In this document: positions 7,391 to 15,482 of the stretch, piece after piece
Position numbering within the stretch: position 1 is the stretch's first letter
How the letters are laid out: the number at the start of each line of letters is the position of its first letter
Translations under genes and position numbers: made by a program
The notes under the pieces: generated by a model
What the model saw: only the letters and a program-made list of their open reading frames with translations
Databases searched by the model: none
What the model was told of the DNA's origin: nothing
NCBI GenBank assembly: GCA_022841375.1
Contig: JALHRQ010000017.1
Coordinates: 1 to 62,173 of the forward strand
Direction of reading: 5' to 3'
DNA from: Burkholderiales bacterium
GTDB taxonomy: Bacteria; Pseudomonadota; Gammaproteobacteria; Burkholderiales; SG8-41
Length of the DNA stretch: 62,173 nt

Positions 7391-8710
7391 ATGGACGCTG
7401 CTGCCGAAGCACTACTCCTTGCCCGTGCCCAGTTCGGATTGAACATTGCGTTCCATATCCTCTTTCCCACCTTGACCATAGGACTGGCGTGGTTTTTGGT
7501 GTATTTCCGCGTGTGTTATCACCGCAACGGCGATGCCGCCTGGCTGGCAACGTACAAACTCTGGGTCAAGGTGTTTGCGCTGACGTTTGCGATGGGCGTA
7601 GTGTCAGGCATCGTCATGAGTTTCCAGTTCGGCACCAACTGGCCGGGTTTCATGAACAACGTCGGCAATATCGCGGGCCCACTGCTCGCCTACGAAGTGC
7701 TGACCGCGTTTTTCCTCGAAGCGACCTTTCTTGGCGTGATGCTGTTCGGCATGAAACGCGTGCCGGCGTGGCTGCATATCCTGTCAACGATCATCGTCGC
7801 GGTGGGCACGTCGCTGTCGGCATTCTGGATTCTCGCGCTCAATTCGTGGATGCATACACCCACCGGCCATGTGATGGTTGACGGCGTGTGGATCGCCGGT
7901 GACTGGCTGCAGGTGATCTTCAATCCGTCGTTCCCGTACCGTCTCACGCACATGATGCTGGCCTCGGGGCTGACCGCTTCGTTCGCCATTGCAGGGTTAT
8001 CGGCGTGGCGGCTGTTGCGCGAAGCCGGCGATGCCTCGGCAATGAAAACGCTGCGCGCCAGCGTGCTGGTTGCGGCAATACTGGTGCCGCTGCAGATTTT
8101 TGTCGGTGACCTGCATGGCCTCAATACGCTGAAACACCAGCCGGCGAAAATTGCCGCGATCGAGGGCCTCTGGGAAACGCAGAAGGGCGCGCCGCTGGTG
8201 TTGTTCGCGGTGCCCAATGAACAGACACGGCGCAATGACTTTGCGATCGAGATTCCCAAGGGCGCGGCACTGGTGCTCAAGCATGATGCCGATGGGGAGC
8301 TGAAAGGGCTCAACGAATTCGAGCCCGATCGTCCGCCGGTGGCGCCGCTGTTCTACGGCTTCCGGCTGATGGTGGGCGTCGGCGTCGGCATGCTGCTGCT
8401 CGCCTGGTTCGGCACCTGGCGCCTGCGCCGCGGCGCGCCGCCGCGAGCGCTGTTGTGGACGTTTGCGGCGTTCACTTTTTCCGGATGGATTGCCACGCTG
8501 GCCGGGTGGATCGTTACCGAAGTCGGCCGCCAGCCCTGGCTGGTCACCGGTGTGCTGCGTACGGCCGATGCTGTCGGCAATATTACCGGCGCGCAGCTCG
8601 GTGCCAGTCTCACCGGATATGTGCTGACTTACACCCTGATGCTGCTCGCCTACTTTGTGGTGATCACGCATATGGCCGGCAAGGGCGCTGTCACGGAGGT
8701 GCAGCCATGA
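7391..8710 (+). CDS. cydA: Cytochrome bd-type quinol oxidase subunit I
   Basis: 439 aa multi-span membrane protein. The N-terminus ARAQFGLNIAFHILFPTLTIG carries the conserved His ligand (H22). The Q-loop region has the signature DLHGLNTLKHQPAKIAAIEG. The short Q-loop and total length match the cyanide-insensitive (CioA) branch rather than long-loop E. coli CydA. It reduces O2 to water with electrons from ubiquinol in the inner membrane. GAGGAGCAATAG directly precedes the ATG. It is divergent from the copper operon. In copper-stressed cells a copper-free terminal oxidase would be useful, but this link is inference. Confidence 0.93.
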   Translation: MDAAAEALLLARAQFGLNIAFHILFPTLTIGLAWFLVYFRVCYHRNGDAAWLATYKLWVKVFALTFAMGVVSGIVMSFQFGTNWPGFMNNVGNIAGPLLAYEVLTAFFLEATFLGVMLFGMKRVPAWLHILSTIIVAVGTSLSAFWILALNSWMHTPTGHVMVDGVWIAGDWLQVIFNPSFPYRLTHMMLASGLTASFAIAGLSAWRLLREAGDASAMKTLRASVLVAAILVPLQIFVGDLHGLNTLKHQPAKIAAIEGLWETQKGAPLVLFAVPNEQTRRNDFAIEIPKGAALVLKHDADGELKGLNEFEPDRPPVAPLFYGFRLMVGVGVGMLLLAWFGTWRLRRGAPPRALLWTFAAFTFSGWIATLAGWIVTEVGRQPWLVTGVLRTADAVGNITGAQLGASLTGYVLTYTLMLLAYFVVITHMAGKGAVTEVQP

Positions 8711-9684
8711 ACATCGATCTGGCAGTGATATTTGCGGCGCTGATGGGTGTTTCCATCCTCGCTTATGTCGTGCTCGACGGCTATGACCTCGGTGTCGGCA
8801 TGCTGATGCCGGCGGCGACGCCCGAGCAACAGGATCTGATGGTGGCGTCGATAGGTCCGTTCTGGGATGCCAACGAAACCTGGCTGGTGCTGGGCATTGG
8901 CCTGCTACTGGTGGCATTTCCGAAAGCGCACGGTGTCGTGCTCGGTCAGTTGTATCTGCCGGTGGCGATCATGCTGATCGGCCTGATGTTCCGCGGCGTG
9001 GCCTTCGAGTTTCGGATGAAGGCCGAAGGCTGGCATGCGCAGTTATGGAACTGGCTGTTCTGGTTCGGTTCATTCATGGCCAGTCTGGCGCAGGGCTTCA
9101 TGCTTGGCCGTTACATCACCGGCTTCCAGCCGGGTGTCGGTTACTGGCTGTTTGCCATTCTGGTCGGCGCCAGCCTGTGTGGCGGTTATGTGCTGCTGGG
9201 CGCGACCTGGCTGGTGCTGCGCACTGAGGGCGAATTGCAGAAAAAAGCCTATGCATGGGCGCGCTGGGGCCTGCTGTGGGTGGCGCTGGGTGTCGCGCTG
9301 GTGTCGATCGCGACGCCGCTGGCCAGCGAAACCGTGCGCGATAAATGGTTCGATTTCCCGCGCACGCTGTGGCTGATGATTTTGCCCGGGGCAAGTGTCG
9401 CGACTGGATTATGGCTCTGGCGCAGCCTGCGTCCCGAAGTGGCCGACTGGAAACCCTTTGCCGGCGCGGTGACGATTTATGTGCTGGCGTTTCTCGGGCT
9501 GGCTTACAGCATCTTTCCTTATGTCGTCGTTGATCGCATGACCATCTGGGATGCGGCCTCGCACGACAGCGCACTGCGATTCATGATGTGGGGCGCGGCG
9601 ATCGTGCTGCCGTTTATCGCCGGATACACAGTGTTTTCGTATCGCGTGTTTCGCGGCAAGGTGCGCGAGGCGTTGTACAGCTAA
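8707..9684 (+). CDS. cydB: Cytochrome bd-type quinol oxidase subunit II
   Basis: 325 aa, about eight to nine membrane helices. Family marks are VVLDGYDLGVGMLMP near the N-terminus and GPFWDANETWLVLG around residue 52. It pairs with CydA to form the oxidase. The ATG overlaps the cydA stop (ATGA), so the two are translationally coupled. Its stop codon overlaps the stop of the convergent methyltransferase gene in the four bases CTAA, leaving no room for an intrinsic terminator between them. No cydX-like small gene is visible after it. Confidence 0.93.
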   Translation: MNIDLAVIFAALMGVSILAYVVLDGYDLGVGMLMPAATPEQQDLMVASIGPFWDANETWLVLGIGLLLVAFPKAHGVVLGQLYLPVAIMLIGLMFRGVAFEFRMKAEGWHAQLWNWLFWFGSFMASLAQGFMLGRYITGFQPGVGYWLFAILVGASLCGGYVLLGATWLVLRTEGELQKKAYAWARWGLLWVALGVALVSIATPLASETVRDKWFDFPRTLWLMILPGASVATGLWLWRSLRPEVADWKPFAGAVTIYVLAFLGLAYSIFPYVVVDRMTIWDAASHDSALRFMMWGAAIVLPFIAGYTVFSYRVFRGKVREALYS

Positions 9685-10898
9685 GTCCGGCCCGGACGGA
9701 ACACCAGGAAATACTGATTGGGCAGAAAGCCATGTTCTTCGCTCAGGGCATAACCTGCGCGCTGCAGTTCGGCCTTGACCTGTTCCGGCGCGATGCGGGC
9801 GGCTTTGGGCGGACCTTGCGGTGAATCCATGGTGAAATCGATGATCGCGAGGCGGCCGCCGGGTTTCAGCGAGGCTTGCAACTGGCGGAAATACAATTCG
9901 CGGTTTTCAACATGGTGATAGACGTCGACCAGAATCACCACATCGGCTTTTTCCGGCAATCGCGAATCGCCCGGTTTTGCCTGCACCGCCGTGATGTTGT
10001 TCAGGCCTTCGCGTTTGGCGCGTTCGGCAAGGTACTTCACCATGTCCGGTTCGGTGTCGAGGCCATAGACCCTGCCTTTCGGCACCATGTGCGCAAAACG
10101 CACCGAGAAATAGCCGGTGCCCGAGCCGATGTCGGCAACAACGGCGTCCGGTTTCAGTTTCAGCGCCTGGATCACTTCATGGGGTTTCTGCCACGCATCG
10201 CGTTTCGGATCGTCGAACACTTTTGCCCATTGGTCAGCGCCGCTGAAACTGTGGTCATGGGTGTGCGGCGACTGTGAGGCGCTAACGGCGGGTTTCGTGG
10301 TTTGCGCCGTGCGTTTCATCGCGCCGCGCGGACCGTCGGGGCCCATCGCCATGCGGGCGCTCAGGCCGCGGTGAAACGCGGTCGGGCCTTCCTGCACCAG
10401 TTCGCTGACTTCAGCTGCGTGCGCCTGCAGGGCGGCCGCCACTTTGGCATCGGCGGAGGTGCGGTTGACGATGGCGCCCTTGTCGGTCATCTCGACCACG
10501 GACTTGATCTTGTCGGCGTTGTCGAAAATCACCGGCAGCGTGGTGCTGAAAATATTGAATTCCTTGCCGTCTTTCAGCCGGCCCGACATGCTGGCGACAT
10601 GCGCCTGGATTGCCTGCGCCACTTTCGGGTCATCGGATTCGGTAACGGTTTTGATGCCGTCAGGCAGATGGGTGACGGTGCGCCGGAGCTTGGTGTTGTT
10701 GTGCACCAGATCCATCACCAGTCGCATGTCGGTGGGGGAGTTGGCATCCTGACTGGTCAGCATTCCAGCCGGGCCTCTCATCATGCCGCCGCCCATGCCG
10801 TGTTGCATGCCGGATGGCATGCCCGGTGACTGCGCAAAAACTGCAGAAGAGCCGAGCGCCAGCGTTGTGGCGATGAAGATCTGAGCGGCATGTTTCAT
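9681..10898 (-). CDS. Exported Met-rich duplicated domain fused to a SAM methyltransferase
   Basis: 405 aa. Residues 1-22 are a clear Sec signal peptide. Residues 23-47 are Met/Gly-rich (GMQHGMGGGMM). Residues 70-104 and 130-164 are two copies of one unit at exactly 60-residue spacing: compare PKVAQAIQAHVASM with AKVAAALQAHAAEV. A His-containing linker (SQSPHTHDHSFSG) leads to a class I methyltransferase domain with motif I VVADIGSGTGYFSVRFA near residue 257 and later VILVDVYHHVENREL and LKPGGRLAIIDF. A SAM enzyme with an export signal is odd, since SAM is cytoplasmic. GGAGAACACC precedes the ATG. The substrate is unknown. Confidence 0.8.
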   Translation of the reverse strand: MKHAAQIFIATTLALGSSAVFAQSPGMPSGMQHGMGGGMMRGPAGMLTSQDANSPTDMRLVMDLVHNNTKLRRTVTHLPDGIKTVTESDDPKVAQAIQAHVASMSGRLKDGKEFNIFSTTLPVIFDNADKIKSVVEMTDKGAIVNRTSADAKVAAALQAHAAEVSELVQEGPTAFHRGLSARMAMGPDGPRGAMKRTAQTTKPAVSASQSPHTHDHSFSGADQWAKVFDDPKRDAWQKPHEVIQALKLKPDAVVADIGSGTGYFSVRFAHMVPKGRVYGLDTEPDMVKYLAERAKREGLNNITAVQAKPGDSRLPEKADVVILVDVYHHVENRELYFRQLQASLKPGGRLAIIDFTMDSPQGPPKAARIAPEQVKAELQRAGYALSEEHGFLPNQYFLVFRPGRT

Positions 10899-10940
10899 GG
10901 TGTTCTCCAGGCGATACCGGTTGTGTCAGGTACAAACGGA

Positions 10941-10964
10941 ACGGGGCGGATTGTACCGCCCCGT
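10941..10964 (-). terminator. Inverted repeat after the Met/Gln-rich gene
   Basis: Arms ACGGGGCGG and CCGCCCCGT (nine base pairs) enclose a six-base loop, 16 bases past the stop of the minus-strand gene at 10980. The following run on the minus strand is TCCGTTTG, only weakly T-rich, so it is a plausible attenuating terminator between that gene and the methyltransferase fusion rather than a strong one. Confidence 0.5.
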
Positions 10965-10979
10965 ATTGCTGCTGCTGGA

Positions 10980-11453
10980 TCAGTTGGGCCGTGTGGCCGG
11001 TGCTGCGTTCGGACCCAAGCCGCGACCCTGATGATTACCGTGCTCCGGCAGCGTGATGCCTTTTTCCGTTGCACGCTTCTGCATTTCGCTGTGGTTGGCC
11101 AGTGCGATCTGCTGGCGCTCTTCAGGCGATTGGGCATTGCGCATTTTGTCGCGCATCGCAGTGCGCTCGTCCGGCGTCATCAGTTGCTGACCGGCTTGCG
11201 GGCGGGTGCCCTGGGCCTTTGCGCCGTCGCAGCCTTCGCCGCGATTGGCTTGCTGGCCGCCTGCTGCGTGTTTGCCGCCATGGTTCATGCCCTGCATGCG
11301 GCCCTGGCCCATATTGCCCTGCATCGGGTGCTGACCGCCTTGCTGTGCGCCCGGTCCCATGCCGTTACCCATCTGGCCCGGGTGGGCGTAGGCGGTGGTG
11401 GCGAGGCCGAGGGAAAGTGCAACGGCGGTGGCGATTTTGTTGAAGGTTTTCAT
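10980..11453 (-). CDS. Exported Met/Gln/Gly-rich protein
   Basis: 157 aa. A signal peptide (MKTFNKIATAVALSLGLATT...A) is followed by a low-complexity Met/Gln/Gly/His region (GQMGNGMGPGAQQGG, MQGNMGQGRMQGMNHGGKH) and then a helical segment with MTPDERTAMRDKMRNAQSPEERQQIA. The second half resembles the DUF-type helical repeats seen in periplasmic metal-responsive proteins such as the CpxP/Spy/CnrX group, though no LTxxQ motif is present. Proposed role: periplasmic copper or metal buffering. AAGGAACC precedes the ATG. It is divergent from the response-regulator gene, with which it probably shares control. Confidence 0.75.
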   Translation of the reverse strand: MKTFNKIATAVALSLGLATTAYAHPGQMGNGMGPGAQQGGQHPMQGNMGQGRMQGMNHGGKHAAGGQQANRGEGCDGAKAQGTRPQAGQQLMTPDERTAMRDKMRNAQSPEERQQIALANHSEMQKRATEKGITLPEHGNHQGRGLGPNAAPATRPN

Positions 11454-11590
11454 GATGGTTCCTTTGCTTGATGGTTATGGAGGTTTACCTTGGAAGTCCT
11501 TGTGTTGCAGTTCAGGTCATTCCGGGCTCTCAAAGTGATTTCATTAACGCATTAATCTGTAACCCGACTGTGTCGGGCAAGCGGCTTTTG

Positions 11591-11636
11591 GTATCGCAGC
11601 GTTGCAGGCGCCGACCGCTTGATACACTGCGATACA
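11591..11636. promoter_or_regulatory. Candidate regulator-binding region before the two-component genes
   Basis: In the divergent gap between the Met/Gln-rich gene and the response regulator there is a perfect nine-base inverted repeat, GTATCGCAG (11591-11599) with CTGCGATAC (11627-11635). Within it lies a direct repeat GATACA-ctgc-GATACA (11621-11636) with ten-base periodicity, the spacing typical of OmpR-family regulator sites. Autoregulation by the adjacent regulator is an inference. Confidence 0.4.
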
Positions 11637-11702
11637 ATTTTCCGGGCAGGCTGCGCATTGAAATCCTCGTGTGATGCACACTCCTCCGGTATAAATATAA
11701 CC

Positions 11703-12437
11703 ATGGGAGCCCTGAACACGCCCGACCACATCCTCGTGGTGGATGACGACACCGAGATCCGCAGCCTGCTGCATGAATATCTGCAGAAGCAGGGTTATCG
11801 CGTTACAGCGGTGGCTGACGGCAAGGGATTGCGCACGGCGGTGGCCACATCCCATCCCGACCTGATCATTCTCGACCTGATGCTGCCCGGCGAGGATGGC
11901 CTGACGCTGTGCCGCGACCTGCGCGCAAAATCCGCAATTCCGATCATCATGCTCACCGCGCGGGGTGACGAAACCGACCGCATCGTCGGCCTCGAACTCG
12001 GTGCTGATGATTACGTCGCCAAACCGTTCAGTCCCCGCGAACTGCTGGCGCGCATCAAGAGCGTGCTGCGGCGTGCGCGGGCATTGCCCGAAAACCTGAA
12101 GACCGAAGAATCCGGCCTGTTCCTTTTTGCCGGCTGGACGCTGGATGCCGCCACGCGCAATCTGACTTCGCCGCAGGGTGTGGTGGTCGCGCTATCGGGT
12201 ACCGATTTCCGTTTACTGAAAATTTTTGTCGACCATCCCAACCGCGTGCTGACGCGCGACCAGTTGATCGACCTGATGCTGTCGCGAGACGCCGGCCCTT
12301 ATGACCGCGCCATCGACGTGCAGGTCAGCCGCCTGCGCCAGCGTCTGGGCGACGATGCCAAGGAGCCGGCGATCATCAAGACCGTGCGCGGGCAGGGTTA
12401 TGTATTCGCCGCGCACGTTGAAGCGGGTGCGCGGTGA
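11703..12437 (+). CDS. OmpR-family response regulator
   Basis: 244 aa. The receiver domain has the acidic pair VVDDDTE, the phospho-acceptor D58 in IILDLMLPGEDG and the Lys in YVAKPFSP. A winged-helix DNA-binding domain occupies roughly residues 135-240, with RVLTRDQLIDL and RAIDVQVSRLRQRLGD typical of OmpR/PhoB members. The ATG at 11703 is the start because the receiver fold begins immediately after it. The stop overlaps the kinase GTG start (GTGA). The setting, flanked by Met-rich exported proteins, suggests control of the envelope and copper genes nearby, but the signal is not shown by sequence. Confidence 0.9.
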   Translation: MGALNTPDHILVVDDDTEIRSLLHEYLQKQGYRVTAVADGKGLRTAVATSHPDLIILDLMLPGEDGLTLCRDLRAKSAIPIIMLTARGDETDRIVGLELGADDYVAKPFSPRELLARIKSVLRRARALPENLKTEESGLFLFAGWTLDAATRNLTSPQGVVVALSGTDFRLLKIFVDHPNRVLTRDQLIDLMLSRDAGPYDRAIDVQVSRLRQRLGDDAKEPAIIKTVRGQGYVFAAHVEAGAR

Positions 12438-13861
12438 GACTGCTGCCTCGCTCACTGTTCAGTCGACTGGTGCTGGTGCTGCTGGGCGGATTGCTGACGG
12501 CGCAGCTTCTGAGTTTTGCCATTCACATGCACGACCGCAGCGAACTGCTGATGCAGGCCAGCGGCCTGCAGTCTGCACAACGTATAGCCGACATTGTCAA
12601 TCTGCTCGATACGCTGACGCCGGCGGAGCGGCAGAAAATCGTCAAGGTGCTGGCTGCGCCGCCGCTGGCGGTGAGCCTCGACCGTCCGCTGCTGGCGACC
12701 GCCGACGCAGATGGTGAAACGGGCGCACGTGCCTTGTTGTTTGCATCCCTGCTGCGGCGTTTTCTGGGCGAGGATCGCCCTGTCGTGGTCGGCATGGCGG
12801 TGGGCGGTCCTTATCCAGGCGGTCCCTATCCGGGTGGCGGTGCGATGCGCGGGCCCGGCGGTACGGGTGAATGGACGCCGCCGATGATGCGTCATGGCGG
12901 TGGCTCCGGTGGTCTGACTTTTGTCGCGCAGGTGGCCTTGCGTGACGGTACCCGGGTGACTTTCGATGCGCGTCAGCCGCAGGCCACCGAGAGCTGGCCG
13001 TATCGCGTGTTGCTGAGCATCGTGTTGTTGCTGGTGGCAGTGATTGGGGTGTCACTGGTTGCGGTGCGCTGGGCGACGCGGCCGCTGAAAACGCTGGCCG
13101 AGGCGGCGGACGAACTGGGCAAAAATATCAACCGCCCGCCGCTGGCGGAAACCGGCCCCACCGAAGTGGCGCGCGCCGCGCGCGCCTTCAACACCATGCA
13201 ATCGCGACTCGCGGCGTACTTGCGCGAACGCACCCAGGTGCTGGCGGCAATGTCGCATGACCTCAAAACACCGATTACGCGGCTAAGACTGCGCGCCGAA
13301 CTGCTCGACGATGCGCAACTGCGCACCAAGTTCGGCAACGACCTGCAGGAAATGGAAGCGATGGTCGCGTCCGCGCTTGATTTTCTGCGCGGCATGGACA
13401 ACGGTGAGCCGGTGCAACCGGTGGATGTAAACGCGTTGCTTCAAAGCCTCCAGGCTGATCTGCGCGAAACCGGTGGTGCGGTCACCATTGAAGGGCAGGC
13501 CGCGCGTCCCTATCCGGGCCGACCGCAGGCGCTGAAGCGCGGCCTCGCCAATTTGCTCGAAAACGCCATCAAATATGGCAAGAGCGCCCAAGTGCTCGTG
13601 AATGACGATGCCGCACGGTTGCAGATCAGCATTCTTGATCAAGGCCCCGGCCTGGCGCCTGATCAACTGAGCAAAGTGTTTGAACCGTTTTATCGCGTGG
13701 AAGGTTCACGCAACCGCGACACCGGCGGCACCGGACTCGGGCTGGCGATTGCGAAGAATGTGGCAGAACTGCACGGTGGCAGTATCGAACTGCGCAATCG
13801 CGCGGAAGGTGGCTTGGCAGCGATGCTGGTTTTGCCAAGGCGATCCGTGCGAGGCGATTGA
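12434..13861 (+). CDS. Sensor histidine kinase with Gly/Pro/Met-rich periplasmic loop
   Basis: 475 aa from a GTG start. A transmembrane helix (about 8-30), a periplasmic segment, a second helix (about 195-215), a HAMP domain, HisKA with H275 in MSHDLKTPITRL, and HATPase_c with LLENAIKYG and DTGGTGLGLAIAKN are all readable. The periplasmic segment holds an unusual low-complexity stretch near residues 122-155: repeats of GGPYP, then GGGAMRGPGG and PPMMRHGGG. Met and His in that loop make metal sensing attractive as a hypothesis. It is the cognate kinase of the preceding regulator. Confidence 0.9.
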   Translation: MRLLPRSLFSRLVLVLLGGLLTAQLLSFAIHMHDRSELLMQASGLQSAQRIADIVNLLDTLTPAERQKIVKVLAAPPLAVSLDRPLLATADADGETGARALLFASLLRRFLGEDRPVVVGMAVGGPYPGGPYPGGGAMRGPGGTGEWTPPMMRHGGGSGGLTFVAQVALRDGTRVTFDARQPQATESWPYRVLLSIVLLLVAVIGVSLVAVRWATRPLKTLAEAADELGKNINRPPLAETGPTEVARAARAFNTMQSRLAAYLRERTQVLAAMSHDLKTPITRLRLRAELLDDAQLRTKFGNDLQEMEAMVASALDFLRGMDNGEPVQPVDVNALLQSLQADLRETGGAVTIEGQAARPYPGRPQALKRGLANLLENAIKYGKSAQVLVNDDAARLQISILDQGPGLAPDQLSKVFEPFYRVEGSRNRDTGGTGLGLAIAKNVAELHGGSIELRNRAEGGLAAMLVLPRRSVRGD

Positions 13862-14047
13862 TATCCAGCAAAGCGGTGTTTGCCGTATTTCGGGTTCTGT
13901 GAATAACGGTTTCCGAACTTCTTGATCATGCCTTCGCGCTCAAGCGACTGCTTATGCCGCAGTGTTCCGGGTTCGCGATCAAATTTGTCCTCTAGGGTGC
14001 ATATTTCGGAAACATATCGGTCTTCAAGCTTACGCAGCTCCGTCTTT
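13862..14047 (-). pseudogene. Unrecognised charged ORF remnant
   Basis: Reading the minus strand from a stop at about 14048, the frame gives KTELRKLEDRYVSEICTLED, then KFDREPGTLRHKQSLEREG and MIKKFGNRYSQNPKYGKHRF, then runs antisense through the kinase gene. The first 62 residues look protein-like (highly charged, Tyr/Lys/Arg-rich, likely helical), while the remainder is plainly antisense of the kinase. No start codon with a ribosome site is seen except the internal ATG at about 13929. I read this as a possible truncated gene remnant, though I recognise no family and chance cannot be excluded. Confidence 0.25.
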
Positions 14048-14057
14048 TACAATGGGT

Positions 14058-14222
14058 TCAGAACGTTGGGGCGTCTGTATTACGGCCCTCCCCAATTGCC
14101 ACGTAGCTGTTGGCTACCACGAGCGGTGTTGGTGGTGATTTCGTCGATTGTGAAAATGCAATTGTTGATGTAGCCGCAAGCACGATCTAGCAGGCCAGCA
14201 TTGCAATTGTTTTGTTTTTCAT
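14058..14222 (-). pseudogene. Small exported ORF interrupted by an amber codon
   Basis: An AAAGGAGCAAGCC leader precedes ATG at 14222, followed by MKNKTIAMLAC, a TAG, then IVLAATSTIAFSQSTKSPPT and about 20 further residues to a TGA at 14058. If read through, the product is about 54 aa with a typical signal peptide and an FSQ cleavage site. Ribosome site and leader are intact, so this looks like a small exported protein recently lost to a nonsense change, or a sequence error. It lies 57 bases past the NrfD-type gene on the same strand. Confidence 0.4.
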
Positions 14223-14279
14223 GGCTTGCTCCTTTGCTTTCCGGGCGGGCCGGCGCCCGCCCGAGAAATGCTATCCGTA

Positions 14280-15470
14280 TCAATGCGCGTTTGCCGGTGC
14301 CCGGTGGTCGGCGAGGTTGAACAACCAGTTGCCTGCGCCATACAGCATGAACACGATGCCGAAGCCCGCTGGAATCAACAGCCATTCGGTGAACGACGGG
14401 GTGTATTCCACGTAACCAGCCCAGTAGTCTTTGAACAGCGGAACCTCCTGGCCCATGATCAACAGGTGCAGGCGCGAAGCGAAAATGCCGATCATGAACA
14501 GCAGTGCCGAAAGGATCTGAATGGATACGTTGGTGCGCCGCTCGCGGCTACCCATCAATACCAACGGGATTACGAAACCGATCCAGATCTCGATATGGAA
14601 CATGACCGATGTCAGCGACCGCCAGTGGGCTTCCATGCCCTCGTAATTGCCCCACAAGCCGGTGATGATCTGACCGAAGCGGGTCACAACAACGGCTAGC
14701 AGTGTGATGAAAAACAACCGGGGCAGCACGTCATCAAACAGTTTGCGGACGTTTTCCGGGGTGCCGCTGACTCGGCGCATCAAACTGGTAAATAACACGG
14801 TGAACGCGACCGCCGTCATGAAACCGGTCAGGATGAAATACATCGGCATTGCCGGGCTATACCAGGCCGGTCGCATCGCCATCATGCCGAATGCCAGGCC
14901 GAGCGTGCCGGAGGCGAAGATGCAGATCACGAACGACCCGACTGATATCAGGTGAGTGCGCTTGCTGTCCCACTCTCCGGTGTGCAGCAGATAAAACTTG
15001 ATGCATAGCAGTGCCAGGTCGATCGAGTAGAAAATGCCCATCCACCACATCGGTGACTTGAACTGTGCGGATATGGGTACCGCCCAGAGCAAGCGAAACG
15101 GGTTGCCCAGTTCCAGCGCCAGCAGGGTGAAGCCCGCGACCAGCGTGATAATCGACAGCCAGATGCAGCGTTTTGCGACCGGGTAGAAAGTCTTCAGGCC
15201 AAAAACCGTATCCAGCGAAGAAATGATCGACAGGCCGGACGAGGCGAGCAGGAAAAACATGTAAAAGGCGATCGGCGCACCCCACGGAAAATCACTGGAG
15301 GTGTTGTAAGCCGAATGGCCTTTTGTAAACAGCATGAACAGGACGATGGACAGGCTGACGCCTGCAACTACGGCGCCGCCAATCATCATCAGGGCCGACA
15401 AGCCGTCGGGTTTGGACTGCAGGTCAAGCAACGGCCGGCCGTCGGGGGTTCGCAGGGCAAGAATGTTCAT
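14280..15470 (-). CDS. NrfD/PsrC-type quinone-interacting membrane subunit
   Basis: 396 aa with about ten hydrophobic helices, for example LMMIGGAVVAGVSLSIVLFM near residue 28 and the PAWYSPAMPMYFILTGFMTA segment in the middle. The size and the ELGNPFRLLW and FHIEIWIGFVIPLVL phrases match NrfD-family anchors that pass electrons between the quinone pool and a periplasmic iron-sulfur/molybdenum module. It is the last subunit of the operon, 12 bases after the ferredoxin subunit. No heme-ligating pattern is evident, as expected for this family. Confidence 0.88.
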   Translation of the reverse strand: MNILALRTPDGRPLLDLQSKPDGLSALMMIGGAVVAGVSLSIVLFMLFTKGHSAYNTSSDFPWGAPIAFYMFFLLASSGLSIISSLDTVFGLKTFYPVAKRCIWLSIITLVAGFTLLALELGNPFRLLWAVPISAQFKSPMWWMGIFYSIDLALLCIKFYLLHTGEWDSKRTHLISVGSFVICIFASGTLGLAFGMMAMRPAWYSPAMPMYFILTGFMTAVAFTVLFTSLMRRVSGTPENVRKLFDDVLPRLFFITLLAVVVTRFGQIITGLWGNYEGMEAHWRSLTSVMFHIEIWIGFVIPLVLMGSRERRTNVSIQILSALLFMIGIFASRLHLLIMGQEVPLFKDYWAGYVEYTPSFTEWLLIPAGFGIVFMLYGAGNWLFNLADHRAPANAH

Positions 15471-15482
15471 GATGGTTCTCCC

